This document shows, in pieces, positions 1 to 8,468 of a DNA stretch of 64,000 bases. The notes beneath the pieces were generated by a model, which made no database searches, was not told where the DNA came from, and worked only from the letters and a program-made list of their open reading frames with translations. This DNA is from Chloroflexota bacterium (lineage in GTDB: Bacteria; Chloroflexota; Anaerolineae; UBA1429), in contig JAAYDC010000015.1 of NCBI GenBank assembly GCA_012729455.1, positions 62,001-126,000 of the forward strand. Direction: 5' to 3'. A program made the position numbers and the translations under genes. The first letter of the stretch is position 1. Every line of letters begins with the position of its first letter.

Positions 1-1206
1 ACCCCGCTGGGGCTGGTGGTGCATACGGGCGATTTCAAGATCGACCACACCCCCATTGATGGCAAGACCATCGACCTGGGGGCACTCTCCAAGCTCTCCA
101 ACGAGGGCGTACTGCTGCTCATGTCGGATAGCACCAACGCCGAATCGGCGGGTTATACCGCCTCTGAGAGTAAACTGATCACCTCGCTGCGTCAGGTGTT
201 TAGCCAGACGCAGGGACGCATTATCGTTGCGACCTTTGCTTCACTGATCTCGCGCATCCAACTGGTGATCCAGATCGCAGTGGAATACGGCCGCAAGGTC
301 GCTATCGCCGGGCGCAGCATGGAGGAATCGGTCTCGATCTCTGAAAAGCTGGGTTATATCCGCTTCCCGCACGATTCCAGGCTGCCGATTACCGCCATCA
401 ATGCCCTGCCGGCCAACCAGGTATGCATTCTCGCGACCGGCTCGCAGGGCGAGCCCAACGCTGCCCTGGGGCGCATGGCCAAGGGGCACTTTCGCAACCT
501 GACCATCTCAGAGGGCGACACGGTGGTGTATTCGTCCAAGGCCATCCCCGGCAACGAGACCGCCATATATCGCAACATCGATTCGCTCTTTCGCCTGGGC
601 GCGGATGTGATCTATGGCGAACAGGCAGGACTGCACGTCTCAGGGCACGCGGCTCAAGAGGAGCTGAAACTGCTCCTCAACCTGCTGCGGCCGCTCTACT
701 TTGTGCCGACGCACGGCGCCAGCCGCATGCTTTACCGCCACGCCCAGCTGGCGTATGCCATGGGGTACACCGAAAACGAGGTCTTTGTGCTCGATAATGG
801 CCAGACACTCAAATTCAGCACCGCCGGTGCAGCCTTCGGCGAGACGATCGCGCTCAATACGGTCTATGTGGATGGCTCGTTGGTGGGTGATGTCGGTAGT
901 ACTGTCCTGCATGACCGCCTGACCCTCGCACAGGACGGTTTTGTTATCGCCAAAGTGGCGATCGACAAGCGTATCGGCCGCCTGATGACCGAGCCAGAAC
1001 TGATCTCGCAGGGGTTTGTGTGGCAGCCCGCCTCGGGGCAATTGCTGCAAAAGGCGGTCGAGACGATCGGCAACATCGTGGCGGGCAGCAGCGGCGTGCT
1101 GGACGCCGACATGCTGGCGACGCGCATCAAGGGCAGCCTGGAACGGCTGTTTTACAACGAGACCAAGCGCCGTCCGCTGGTGATCCCGATGATTTTTATC
1201 TCATAG
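1..1206 (+). CDS. rnj: Ribonuclease J, 3' part (5' end outside window)
   Basis: The reading frame is open from base 1, so the start lies upstream; 401 residues are visible of a family that is usually about 555. RNase J is a cytoplasmic metallo-beta-lactamase/beta-CASP nuclease that does 5'-3' exonucleolytic and endonucleolytic RNA decay. Visible family motifs are VVHTGDFKID, the DSTNAE motif of the beta-CASP region, ATFAS, ATGSQGEP and the late histidine motif FVPTHGASRML, followed by the C-terminal domain. The N-terminal HxHxDH zinc motif must lie before the window. The gene ends tail-to-tail with the next gene, the two overlapping by six bases. Identification is firm; RNase J1 versus J2 cannot be told. 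Confidence 0.93.
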   Translation, partial: TPLGLVVHTGDFKIDHTPIDGKTIDLGALSKLSNEGVLLLMSDSTNAESAGYTASESKLITSLRQVFSQTQGRIIVATFASLISRIQLVIQIAVEYGRKVAIAGRSMEESVSISEKLGYIRFPHDSRLPITAINALPANQVCILATGSQGEPNAALGRMAKGHFRNLTISEGDTVVYSSKAIPGNETAIYRNIDSLFRLGADVIYGEQAGLHVSGHAAQEELKLLLNLLRPLYFVPTHGASRMLYRHAQLAYAMGYTENEVFVLDNGQTLKFSTAGAAFGETIALNTVYVDGSLVGDVGSTVLHDRLTLAQDGFVIAKVAIDKRIGRLMTEPELISQGFVWQPASGQLLQKAVETIGNIVAGSSGVLDADMLATRIKGSLERLFYNETKRRPLVIPMIFIS

Positions 1207-2256
1207 CGGCAACGCTACCGGCTGGTGCAGCCTGGCCGACTCATAGCTGGCCAACACAATCTCGAGCACGCGGCGCGCATCTTCTCCGGTGCAAGGCGGC
1301 GGAGTATCTTCCAGGATGGCGCGCGCAAAACCTTCTTCAATAGCTTGCCGGTCGATCATGCGGCCTGGGTTGACCAGTTCCCGCCACTGGCCTGGCTCGA
1401 AGCCTTCGCCAGGTTCGGTGCTCATCATGATAGAGTAACGCGGCGTGCCAGAGGGGTTAAGGATGATCTGACCCTTGGTACCATAAATGCGTGGGCCTGT
1501 CAGGCACTCATGTTCACCGCCTCGCATCGCTGAGCCGGCTTGGATTACCCCAATAGCGCCATTATTGTAGCGCATCACCACCCCGACGGTGTCTTCGACT
1601 TCCACGGGTGTGCTGAGAGTATCGCTTTCGGCATAGAGGCGCGTCACTTCCAGTCCCGTCACAAAGCGGATCGCGTTCAGGTCGTGAATGACATTCATGA
1701 TCAGCACACCTCCTCCGGCACGCGCCAGCTTGGTGCGCCAATCGGTGGAAACGCGCTGCGTGTAGCCGGCCTGCCAATAGTGCGCTGGTTTATCAACAAT
1801 CGCGTTCAAACGCACCGCAGTGACATCGCCAATCATTCCACCAAGAATCATGTCGCGAGCAAGCCGCTGCCCACCATCCACCTGGTTATAAAAGGAGACC
1901 CCTAGCTTGACGCCCGCCTCGCGGCAGACATTGATCAGCTTGTCAGCATCAGCGAGGGTGGTGGCGATGGGCTTTTCCATCAGCACATGCTTGCCGGCTT
2001 GTGCTGCACGGATCCCCAACGGTACGTGTGTATCGTGTGGTGTGGCGATATAGACCGCATCGACATCCGGGTTGGCAAAGACGTCTTCAGCGTCCTGGGT
2101 CGTAGGAGCGCCATAGAGCTCGTGCAAATCGTTGAGCGTCTCGGGACGCGTGTCCATCAGCATGGCGATCTTTGTGATGGGCGATGCCGCCAGCCCAACA
2201 CAGGTTGCCGCCGAAATTTCACCGCACCCGATAACCCCAAAGCGTATCACTGACAT
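1201..2256 (-). CDS. Gfo/Idh/MocA family NAD(P)-dependent oxidoreductase
   Basis: 351 residues, the usual family length. The N-terminus is a Rossmann fold with the GVIGCGEIS dinucleotide-binding loop; the EKPIA motif (about residues 93-97) supplies the family's conserved lysine; the remainder fits the C-terminal alpha/beta substrate domain. Members oxidise or reduce sugars, inositols and related polyols; the substrate cannot be read here. The start is the ATG at 2256 behind a GAGGTGAG ribosome site. A minus-strand promoter TTGAAT (2311-2306), 16-base spacer, TATAAT (2289-2284) sits just upstream. It is transcribed alone, divergent from the membrane protein. Confidence 0.88.
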   Translation of the reverse strand: MSVIRFGVIGCGEISAATCVGLAASPITKIAMLMDTRPETLNDLHELYGAPTTQDAEDVFANPDVDAVYIATPHDTHVPLGIRAAQAGKHVLMEKPIATTLADADKLINVCREAGVKLGVSFYNQVDGGQRLARDMILGGMIGDVTAVRLNAIVDKPAHYWQAGYTQRVSTDWRTKLARAGGGVLIMNVIHDLNAIRFVTGLEVTRLYAESDTLSTPVEVEDTVGVVMRYNNGAIGVIQAGSAMRGGEHECLTGPRIYGTKGQIILNPSGTPRYSIMMSTEPGEGFEPGQWRELVNPGRMIDRQAIEEGFARAILEDTPPPCTGEDARRVLEIVLASYESARLHQPVALPL

Positions 2257-2283
2257 GCACTCACCTCGCTGTAGTTTGAACCC

Positions 2284-2311
2284 ATTATAGCGACCCTGTC
2301 GGTGGATTCAA
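2284..2311 (-). promoter_or_regulatory. Promoter of the Gfo/Idh oxidoreductase
   Basis: TTGAAT and a perfect TATAAT separated by 16 bases, reading leftward; the start codon lies 27 bases beyond the -10. Confidence 0.6.
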
Positions 2312-2334
2312 GCCCTTATTACATGAAAATGGTG

Positions 2335-2340
2335 TATATT
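2335..2340 (+). promoter_or_regulatory. -10 box immediately before the membrane-protein start
   Basis: TATATT ends seven bases before ATG 2348, placing +1 at or next to the start codon. No good -35 is visible. Confidence 0.45.
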
Positions 2341-2347
2341 GAACATT

Positions 2348-4285
2348 ATGCCGGACCATGACCAACCCTCAGTAAAGTGGCGATACCGCCTACCAGCCAG
2401 TTATTCATGGATGGTGAGCGCTTTGGTGCCGTTGGCAGTAGCTGCGCTGCTGGCTTATACCCTGACGATATTGCGCTGGTCGCCATGGTTTGCTTTGCTG
2501 GTAACCCTGCCGCTCGTAATCAGGCGTCTGCGCGGCTTACCGATGCTCGTGCCGCCTCTCGACTGGCTGGTATTGCTGCCCTTTATGGCGGTGGCGGCCG
2601 CCTGGCCGGCGTTATGGCCCGGTGTTGCCGGCTGGATCCCTACCCTGCTCTTGGTGGGCGGGATAACGACCCTGGTGCTGCGCGCCTGGGCGCCGGATGC
2701 CGTCCTATCATCAAAGATCACGCTCGGTGCTCTTCTGCTGAGCGCGCTCGCCCTGATGCTCTGGGCAAGCTGGACCTACCTGCCGTTGGCAGCGCGCGGT
2801 GTGACCGGCAGCGACCCGTATGGCTATATCCAGATGGCGCTGGATTGGGCCGCCACGGGCTCCTTCCTGCACCGTTTCCCCTTGGCTGAGGTGTTTCAAC
2901 GCCTGGACCTTTACCCCGAGGCGGTCCTCTCGCTGGGGTATCGCCTGCCGTTGAATTCCCAGCTGGAAGCCGCCAGCGTGTGGCCTGCCGGACATGCCTG
3001 GCTGCTTGGGCTGCTGGTGCGCCTGGCCGGCTCTGAGGCTGTCTACCTGGGCACCCCCCTGCTGGCACTGCTCACCCTGGTGGCGGTTGGCTGGTGCAGC
3101 GCGGCGCTCTTGCCGGATACCAACCGCCTGCAGCGTATCGCTGTGTCTGTCCTCAGCATGTGGATAGTGGGCACATCGAACGAGTATGTGCGCTGGACGC
3201 TAGTGCATATGGCGGATATCCCCGCTACCGGCTTTACCATGCTGGCGATCACCGCCGCCTGGCTAGCAGCCCGGCGTGAAAAGATGGCAGCACTTGGTTG
3301 GGCAGCTGTCGCCGGTATTGCACTCGGGATGGCTTACTGGGTGCGCCATACCCAGGTGGTGATCCTGCTGCCCATGCTGGCGGTGGTACTACTAAAATGC
3401 CGCATACACTGGCGGCCAGCAGCAATCATGGCAACCACAGCTCTGGTAACCGCCCTACCCGACCTGATCTATCATCAGCAGGTGTTTGGCGGTTTTTTGA
3501 CGGTCGAGTCGCTCGAGCTGGAGCACTTTACCCTTTCTGCCGTGCCAGGTACCAGCCGGATGCTGGCAGAAAACTGGTTCTCTGCAGCCGAGTTCCTCTA
3601 CCTGCTGCCCCTGCTTGCGGCCGGCACTTGGAACCTGGCGCGCCGCCACGGGCATCTGCTCGCCTATCTGACGAGCTGTGTGGCGCTGATAGTACTTTTT
3701 CAGGCACCTTATACCCATCTAAAGGCGCGCGATCTGATGCCCATTTTACCGATCCTGGCGCTGGTGACCGCCTGCGGCGTGGTCTGGCTGGCAGGACGGT
3801 TGGCGCGTCGCAGCAAGCTGGCGACCGGGCTCATAGTGTTAGCGCTGCTCTCGATGCTGTGCCAGCGCAGTCAGCCGATCCTGATGCTGCCTGAAAGCCG
3901 CGCCTTTAATAATTATGGCTTTCTATGGGCTACGCAACGCGCCGAGTTCGAAGGACTGCGAGAGACCTTGCCGGACAGAGCCATAGTAGGCAGCTCGCAT
4001 CACAGCGGCGCCCTGGAACTCTACGCAGGCGTTGTCCCTTTCCGTGCCTCGCGCTGTGACCGCTACGAGCTCGACCGACTGATAAGCAGCTTACAATCCG
4101 AGGGCCGCCGCGTCTACCTGCTGGATGACAGCCTGTCGATGGCGAGGGTGCTGAGCGATGTTGCCGAATTTGCACAGCTGCAGCCTGCCGCATATCTGTA
4201 CAGACTGCCCTACTATACCGATGCGGGCGGCAGCGATCTGCGTGACCTCACCCTGTACGAGGTGATCCGGCAGCCCAGCGACTAG
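2348..4285 (+). CDS. Polytopic membrane protein, probable GT-C type glycosyltransferase
   Basis: 645 residues with about a dozen hydrophobic segments through residue ~500, then a soluble ~150-residue C-terminal part. The first large external loop carries an acidic GSDPYGYIQMA stretch (about residue 155), resembling the catalytic Asp loop of GT-C/PMT-like transferases that use polyprenyl-phosphate sugars. No closer family is recognised. An in-frame TTG at 2339 exists, but the ATG at 2348 is preferred: a TATATT -10 box ends seven bases before it and no Shine-Dalgarno is present, which suggests a leaderless transcript. The substrate and the GT-C assignment are inference. Confidence 0.6.
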   Translation: MPDHDQPSVKWRYRLPASYSWMVSALVPLAVAALLAYTLTILRWSPWFALLVTLPLVIRRLRGLPMLVPPLDWLVLLPFMAVAAAWPALWPGVAGWIPTLLLVGGITTLVLRAWAPDAVLSSKITLGALLLSALALMLWASWTYLPLAARGVTGSDPYGYIQMALDWAATGSFLHRFPLAEVFQRLDLYPEAVLSLGYRLPLNSQLEAASVWPAGHAWLLGLLVRLAGSEAVYLGTPLLALLTLVAVGWCSAALLPDTNRLQRIAVSVLSMWIVGTSNEYVRWTLVHMADIPATGFTMLAITAAWLAARREKMAALGWAAVAGIALGMAYWVRHTQVVILLPMLAVVLLKCRIHWRPAAIMATTALVTALPDLIYHQQVFGGFLTVESLELEHFTLSAVPGTSRMLAENWFSAAEFLYLLPLLAAGTWNLARRHGHLLAYLTSCVALIVLFQAPYTHLKARDLMPILPILALVTACGVVWLAGRLARRSKLATGLIVLALLSMLCQRSQPILMLPESRAFNNYGFLWATQRAEFEGLRETLPDRAIVGSSHHSGALELYAGVVPFRASRCDRYELDRLISSLQSEGRRVYLLDDSLSMARVLSDVAEFAQLQPAAYLYRLPYYTDAGGSDLRDLTLYEVIRQPSD

Positions 4286-4293
4286 CTGGCAGG

Positions 4294-4322
4294 TTGCCTC
4301 AGCTCGGATGCTGCGCTAGAAT
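4294..4322 (+). promoter_or_regulatory. Promoter of the URO-D-like/sugar kinase operon
   Basis: TTGCCT, 17-base spacer, TAGAAT. The expected +1 near 4329 falls just before a perfect inverted repeat (4332-4350). Confidence 0.55.
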
Positions 4323-4331
4323 GGCGCCACT

Positions 4332-4350
4332 GCTGCCAAGATCTGGCAGC
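4332..4350 (+). promoter_or_regulatory. Perfect inverted repeat at the expected 5' end of the mRNA
   Basis: GCTGCCA and TGGCAGC flank a five-base centre (AGATC). It lies directly after the predicted transcription start and before the GGAGG ribosome site, so it could be an operator or a 5' protective hairpin. Confidence 0.5.
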
Positions 4351-4375
4351 GTATCCAGCGGAGGCTACCTACCCC

Positions 4376-5347
4376 ATGCTGCCCAGAGATGTCGTTCTGA
4401 AAGCTATCGAGCGCACCAAACCGCCGCGCGTGCCCATCCACTACTGCAACCGCGACCTTGACGATTCTGACACCTATTCCACCGGCTGGCATGCCGCGGC
4501 TGACTTTGTGCCTTCCGAACCCGGGGTGAGTGAGTGGGGATTTGTGTGGCACAGTATGGACCAGACTATGGGTCAACCAAGCGGACACCCGCTGGCCGAT
4601 TGGCCGGCTTACGCCACCTACCGCCCTCCCGACCCGCATGCGCTCGGCCGTTTAGAGCACGTGAGAGCCGATTTGGCTGCCAACCAGCACCGCTTTACGC
4701 GCTTTATCATCGGCATCAGCGGGTTTAACACCGCTACCTTTATCCGCGGCTTTGAGGCCTTTATGATGGACCTCTACGAAGCCCCCGAACGCGCCAAACA
4801 GGTACTCGACCTGGTGTACGATTTCGAGAATGGCCTGATCGAACAGCTGGCCGACATCCCGGCCGACTGCGTCACCTTTGGGGACGACTGGGGCACCCAG
4901 CGTGGCCTGATGCTGCAGCCCAAGATTTTTCGCAAGGTCTTTAAGCCGCGCTACGCCGACCAGTTCGCGCGTATCCACGCGCAGGGCAAAAAGGTATGGT
5001 TTCACACCTGCGGCAACGTGTGGGATATCCTGCCCGACCTGATCGAATGCGGTGCCGACGTGATCGAGCTCCTCCAGCCCGATATTTTTGGAGTCGAACG
5101 CCTGGGCGCCACCTATGGCGGCAAGGTATGTTTTTGCTGCTCGGTCGATCACCAGAGGCGCGCCATCTCGGGCACCCGCGATGAGATATTCGCCTATACG
5201 CGCCTCCTGCGCGACCAGCTGGGCTCATTCGACGGCGGATTTATCGGTTACATCGAAGACTATGCCTCACTGGGGATGAGCGAACAAAACTACCAGTGGA
5301 TCCGGGAGGCCTTTCACAGCCTTGCACCTTACAACGAGGGTGCCTGA
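4376..5347 (+). CDS. Uroporphyrinogen-decarboxylase-family protein (methyltransferase-like)
   Basis: 323 residues of the URO-D superfamily TIM barrel. The C-terminal half has the family pattern DDWGTQ...LQPKIFRKVFKPRY, then FHTCGNV and later CFCCSVDHQ, where His and Cys residues resemble the zinc/cobamide methyltransferase branch rather than haem-forming HemE. A true HemE is unlikely because it stands beside a sugar kinase, not haem genes. The ATG at 4376 has a GGAGG about 12 bases upstream. Its TGA stop overlaps the ATG of the kinase by one base, so the two are translationally coupled. The physiological substrate is unknown. Confidence 0.72.
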   Translation: MLPRDVVLKAIERTKPPRVPIHYCNRDLDDSDTYSTGWHAAADFVPSEPGVSEWGFVWHSMDQTMGQPSGHPLADWPAYATYRPPDPHALGRLEHVRADLAANQHRFTRFIIGISGFNTATFIRGFEAFMMDLYEAPERAKQVLDLVYDFENGLIEQLADIPADCVTFGDDWGTQRGLMLQPKIFRKVFKPRYADQFARIHAQGKKVWFHTCGNVWDILPDLIECGADVIELLQPDIFGVERLGATYGGKVCFCCSVDHQRRAISGTRDEIFAYTRLLRDQLGSFDGGFIGYIEDYASLGMSEQNYQWIREAFHSLAPYNEGA

Positions 5348-6792
5348 TGGAGCGCGGAGCACTGATCGCGGGGCTGGATATCGGCACGACTCACCTGAGT
5401 GCGACCGTATACCGCCTGGATGATCGTATTGCGCCTGTGGTGAGTGTGCAATGCCCCAATTCCGCGGCAACCCACACTGGCGAGCGCGCTGAACTTGACC
5501 TCGCGGTTCTCTATGAACTGGTTACCGGGCTGCTGCGTCAACTGGCGGAAAGGCTGGGCGAGGCTGTTGGCCAGCTCGAAGCCTTGGGCGTAACTGGGCA
5601 GCAACACAGCGTGGCACTGGTCGGCTACGACGGCATCCCGCGCGGCCCGGCCATCACCTGGCAGGATCGCCGCGTCTTGGCAGTTGACGATGAGGGTGAC
5701 ACCAGCCTGGAACGCTTTATCAGCCGTGCCGGCGGTTTGGCTGCCTTTACCGCCATGGGGTGCCGACCGGCGACCGGTTATGCCGGCCCCAGTATCTATT
5801 GGCTCAAGGAGACCGGGCAGTTGCCTCGCCGGGTTTGGGCCTGCCTGATCCCGGATGCGATCGTCGCACACCTGACCGATAGCACGCCCTGCAGCGACCC
5901 CACTCTGGCCGGCTCGAGCGGCTTGTTCGACATTGTACGCAGTGAATGGGCCTGGCCGGTTATCGACCGGCTCGGGCTGGAGCGTGGTTTGTTTGTGCGC
6001 CCGGCAGCCAGCGGAGAACGCGCCGGAGCGCTGGCGCCGAATCTGGCTAACGCAACCGGACTATTACAGGGTTTGCCCATCGCCACGGCTATGGGCGATA
6101 ACCAGGCCAGCTTTCTGGGCAGCGTGCGCCAGCCGCAGGAGAGCATCCTGCTCAATGTCGGCACCGGCGCGCAATGCTCGGCGCAGATCGACGCCTTTAC
6201 GCGCATGGAGGGGCTCGATACGCGCGCCTATCTGGAAGGAGCTTTTCTGCTGGTGGGCGCGGGGCTCTTTGGCGGGCGATCGTACGCCTACCTGCAGTCT
6301 TTTTACCAGCTGGTCGGGCAGCAACTGCTGGGCCTGCAAGATTGCACCGAACTGTACGAACGCATGAATCAGCTGGCAGCCGCGGTCCCGCCTAGGTGCG
6401 ATGGCTTGCGCTGTATCCCGCTCTTTAGCGGTACGCGCAGCCATCCCGAGCTGCGAGCCAGCCTGAGCGGTATCTCGCCCGATAACCTGACCCCGGGGCA
6501 TCTGACGCGTGCGCTGCTAGAGGGTATCGCAGAGCTCTTCTATGGCATGGCCGATACCATGCAGCCCATCACCGGCGCGAGGCGTGTGTTGGTAGGCTCA
6601 GGCAATGGCATCCGCCTCAACCCGGTATTTGGTGAGATCCTCTCCAGCCGTTTTGGGCTGCCGCTTGTCTTGCCAGGATTGCGCGAAGAAGCCAGCCTGG
6701 GTGCCGCGCTATGTGCCGGCGTAAGCGCGGGGCTGATCGTCGGATGGGATGCTGCCAGCGCCCTCGTGCAGCACGACGCACCTGACCGCTGA
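5347..6792 (+). CDS. FGGY-family carbohydrate kinase, sedoheptulokinase-like
   Basis: 481 residues, normal for the family. The N-terminal ATPase fold starts with GLDIGTTHLSATVY; VTGQQHS and ITWQDRR (about residues 91-112) fit the substrate loop; GDNQASFLGSV and NVGTGAQ start the second domain; VLVGSGNGIRLNPV and ASLGAAL close the ATP site. The QQHS/WQDRR and GDNQAS pattern is closest to the sedoheptulokinase-like branch, but FGGY substrate calls from sequence are unreliable. The start is the ATG overlapping the stop of the URO-D-like gene. A longer frame opening at 5296 would run into that gene and was rejected. Confidence 0.82.
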   Translation: MERGALIAGLDIGTTHLSATVYRLDDRIAPVVSVQCPNSAATHTGERAELDLAVLYELVTGLLRQLAERLGEAVGQLEALGVTGQQHSVALVGYDGIPRGPAITWQDRRVLAVDDEGDTSLERFISRAGGLAAFTAMGCRPATGYAGPSIYWLKETGQLPRRVWACLIPDAIVAHLTDSTPCSDPTLAGSSGLFDIVRSEWAWPVIDRLGLERGLFVRPAASGERAGALAPNLANATGLLQGLPIATAMGDNQASFLGSVRQPQESILLNVGTGAQCSAQIDAFTRMEGLDTRAYLEGAFLLVGAGLFGGRSYAYLQSFYQLVGQQLLGLQDCTELYERMNQLAAAVPPRCDGLRCIPLFSGTRSHPELRASLSGISPDNLTPGHLTRALLEGIAELFYGMADTMQPITGARRVLVGSGNGIRLNPVFGEILSSRFGLPLVLPGLREEASLGAALCAGVSAGLIVGWDAASALVQHDAPDR

Positions 6793-6794
6793 CC

Positions 6795-7556
6795 TCAGTA
6801 GTGCACCCAACCACCGTCGACATTGATCACCTGGCCGGTCACAAAGGCTGAATCGTCGCTGGCCAGGTATACAAACGCGCCCGTCATATCGGCCGGCAAA
6901 CCGCGCTGCGCCAGGCATTGGCGCTGGGCCATGGCTACCGTCACCTCATCCTGGTTGGGGAAATCCAGTTCCTCCTGCTCGGTGCGGATGGCGCCCGGCA
7001 TGACGGCATTCACGCGGATACCCTCTTTGCCCACCTCGCGCGCCAGCGAACGTGTCAATCCGATCAGCCCGGCCTTGGAGGTCACATAATGCAGGAATGG
7101 CCCCCAGCCCAGCTCGACGGTCACGCTCGTCAGGTTGATGATCGAGCCCTTGCCGCGCGCGCGCATATCGGGATAGACCGCCTGGCAGCAAAAAAGCGTG
7201 CCCTTTAGGTTGACAGCCATGACGCGATCCCACACCTCTTCGGTGATCTCATACCAGGGCGAGCGCGGATAGTGCGCAGCGTTGCATACCATGATATCCA
7301 CCGGCCCAAAAGCCTCGTGCGCTGCTGCTACGATGCGATCCACATCGGCACGGTTGGAGACATCCCCCTGCACCGTGATAGCCTGTCCCGGGCCACGGTT
7401 GATCTCAGCCACGACATCTGCTGCCATCTCGGCGTTGGCCAGGTAGTTGACGACCACCCGTGCACCTTCTGCACCAAAGGCCTTGCAGACGGCTGCGCCG
7501 ATCCCGCGCGACCCGCCAGTGACGATCGCAACACGACCTTGCAGTTTTCCGCTCAT
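6795..7556 (-). CDS. Short-chain dehydrogenase/reductase (SDR)
   Basis: 253 residues, a classical SDR. TGGSRGIG (cofactor loop, about residues 12-19), NAA, the catalytic Ser region INLTSVTVE and YVTSK (Tyr/Lys) are all present, then MPGAI and the C-terminal GQVINVDGGW. The start is the ATG at 7556 with AAAGGAG just upstream; this ribosome site overlaps the end of the preceding gene, leaving ten bases between them. It is the last gene of an operon running from 9653. It probably oxidises or reduces a sugar or sugar acid; the substrate is not readable. Confidence 0.9.
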   Translation of the reverse strand: MSGKLQGRVAIVTGGSRGIGAAVCKAFGAEGARVVVNYLANAEMAADVVAEINRGPGQAITVQGDVSNRADVDRIVAAAHEAFGPVDIMVCNAAHYPRSPWYEITEEVWDRVMAVNLKGTLFCCQAVYPDMRARGKGSIINLTSVTVELGWGPFLHYVTSKAGLIGLTRSLAREVGKEGIRVNAVMPGAIRTEQEELDFPNQDEVTVAMAQRQCLAQRGLPADMTGAFVYLASDDSAFVTGQVINVDGGWVHY

Positions 7557-7566
7557 TGAGCTCCTT

Positions 7567-8466
7567 TCACTTGGGCGTGGCGTATACCCACTCTTCATAG
7601 TGGCGCCAGTCATAGGCTGGACGGAATCCCAGCATGTTCCGAGCCTTGCGCGTATCAAAGGGCGTTGCATACGGGTTGCTCACAAAGTAATCAGCATCGC
7701 GCACTTCGGGCAACTCGCCAAAGATGGCGGTGAGCACCTCGAGGGTCGGCACCGGATAAAAGGTGCTCTCAGCCGTCAGGTAAAATGCCTCAAGGCGGCC
7801 ACACCCAAGCGGGACATCACACGCCTGCCGCACTGCCTGAGCGACATCCTGCGGGGCGATGTAGGCACCAAACCAACTGCCCACTTGCCAGTTGCCGGCA
7901 CGATGGCGTTCCACCAGCGCCTGGATGCCGGCAGCGTCACGCGGCAGCCATACCCAGGCGTAGCGCAGCGCAACTGCCTCAAAGCCATAGGCCTGCGCAT
8001 ACCACACGGCGATCTCTTCGCCAAAGCGCTTGCTGAGCGAATAGGTCTCGTGCGGGCAGACTGGATGAGTCTCGTCGATCGGCAGATACTGCGGCTTTAT
8101 ATTCACATAGTGAATGCCAAAACCCGACGAAGACTCGCTGCAGCCATACACCAGACGGCGAATGCCGTTCCGGCGCACAGCCTCAGCTACATTATAGGTG
8201 CTGACCGTGTTGACGCTAAGCACACGCTCGGGAGGATCGCTATCGGGGTTGGGGATCGCCGCCAGGTGCACCACTACATCCGCATCGCGGATAACCCGCA
8301 GTGCTTCAGACTGGATGGTCAGGTCGCCCTCGATAAACTGCTCACCACTCATGCACTGCGGCGGCTCGCGCAGGTCGATGGTAGTCACACTATGCCCGGC
8401 CGACAGGAGCTCGTGCACCGCATGTCGGCCGATGGCACCCGCTCCACCTGTTACAATGATATGCAT
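7567..8466 (-). CDS. NAD-dependent epimerase/dehydratase
   Basis: 299 residues of the extended SDR family: N-terminal HIIVTGGAGAIGRH NAD loop, DLREPP after strand 2, HLAAIPNP, GCSESSSG near the catalytic Ser/Thr, and YSLSK as the Tyr-Lys pair. It acts on nucleotide sugars or free sugar acids; a uronate-dehydrogenase-like role is possible because it sits in a catabolic operon, but that is inference. The start is the ATG at 8466 with GGAGG seven bases upstream. It lies two bases after the PLP-lyase gene's stop. Confidence 0.88.
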   Translation of the reverse strand: MHIIVTGGAGAIGRHAVHELLSAGHSVTTIDLREPPQCMSGEQFIEGDLTIQSEALRVIRDADVVVHLAAIPNPDSDPPERVLSVNTVSTYNVAEAVRRNGIRRLVYGCSESSSGFGIHYVNIKPQYLPIDETHPVCPHETYSLSKRFGEEIAVWYAQAYGFEAVALRYAWVWLPRDAAGIQALVERHRAGNWQVGSWFGAYIAPQDVAQAVRQACDVPLGCGRLEAFYLTAESTFYPVPTLEVLTAIFGELPEVRDADYFVSNPYATPFDTRKARNMLGFRPAYDWRHYEEWVYATPK

Positions 8467-8468
8467 GT

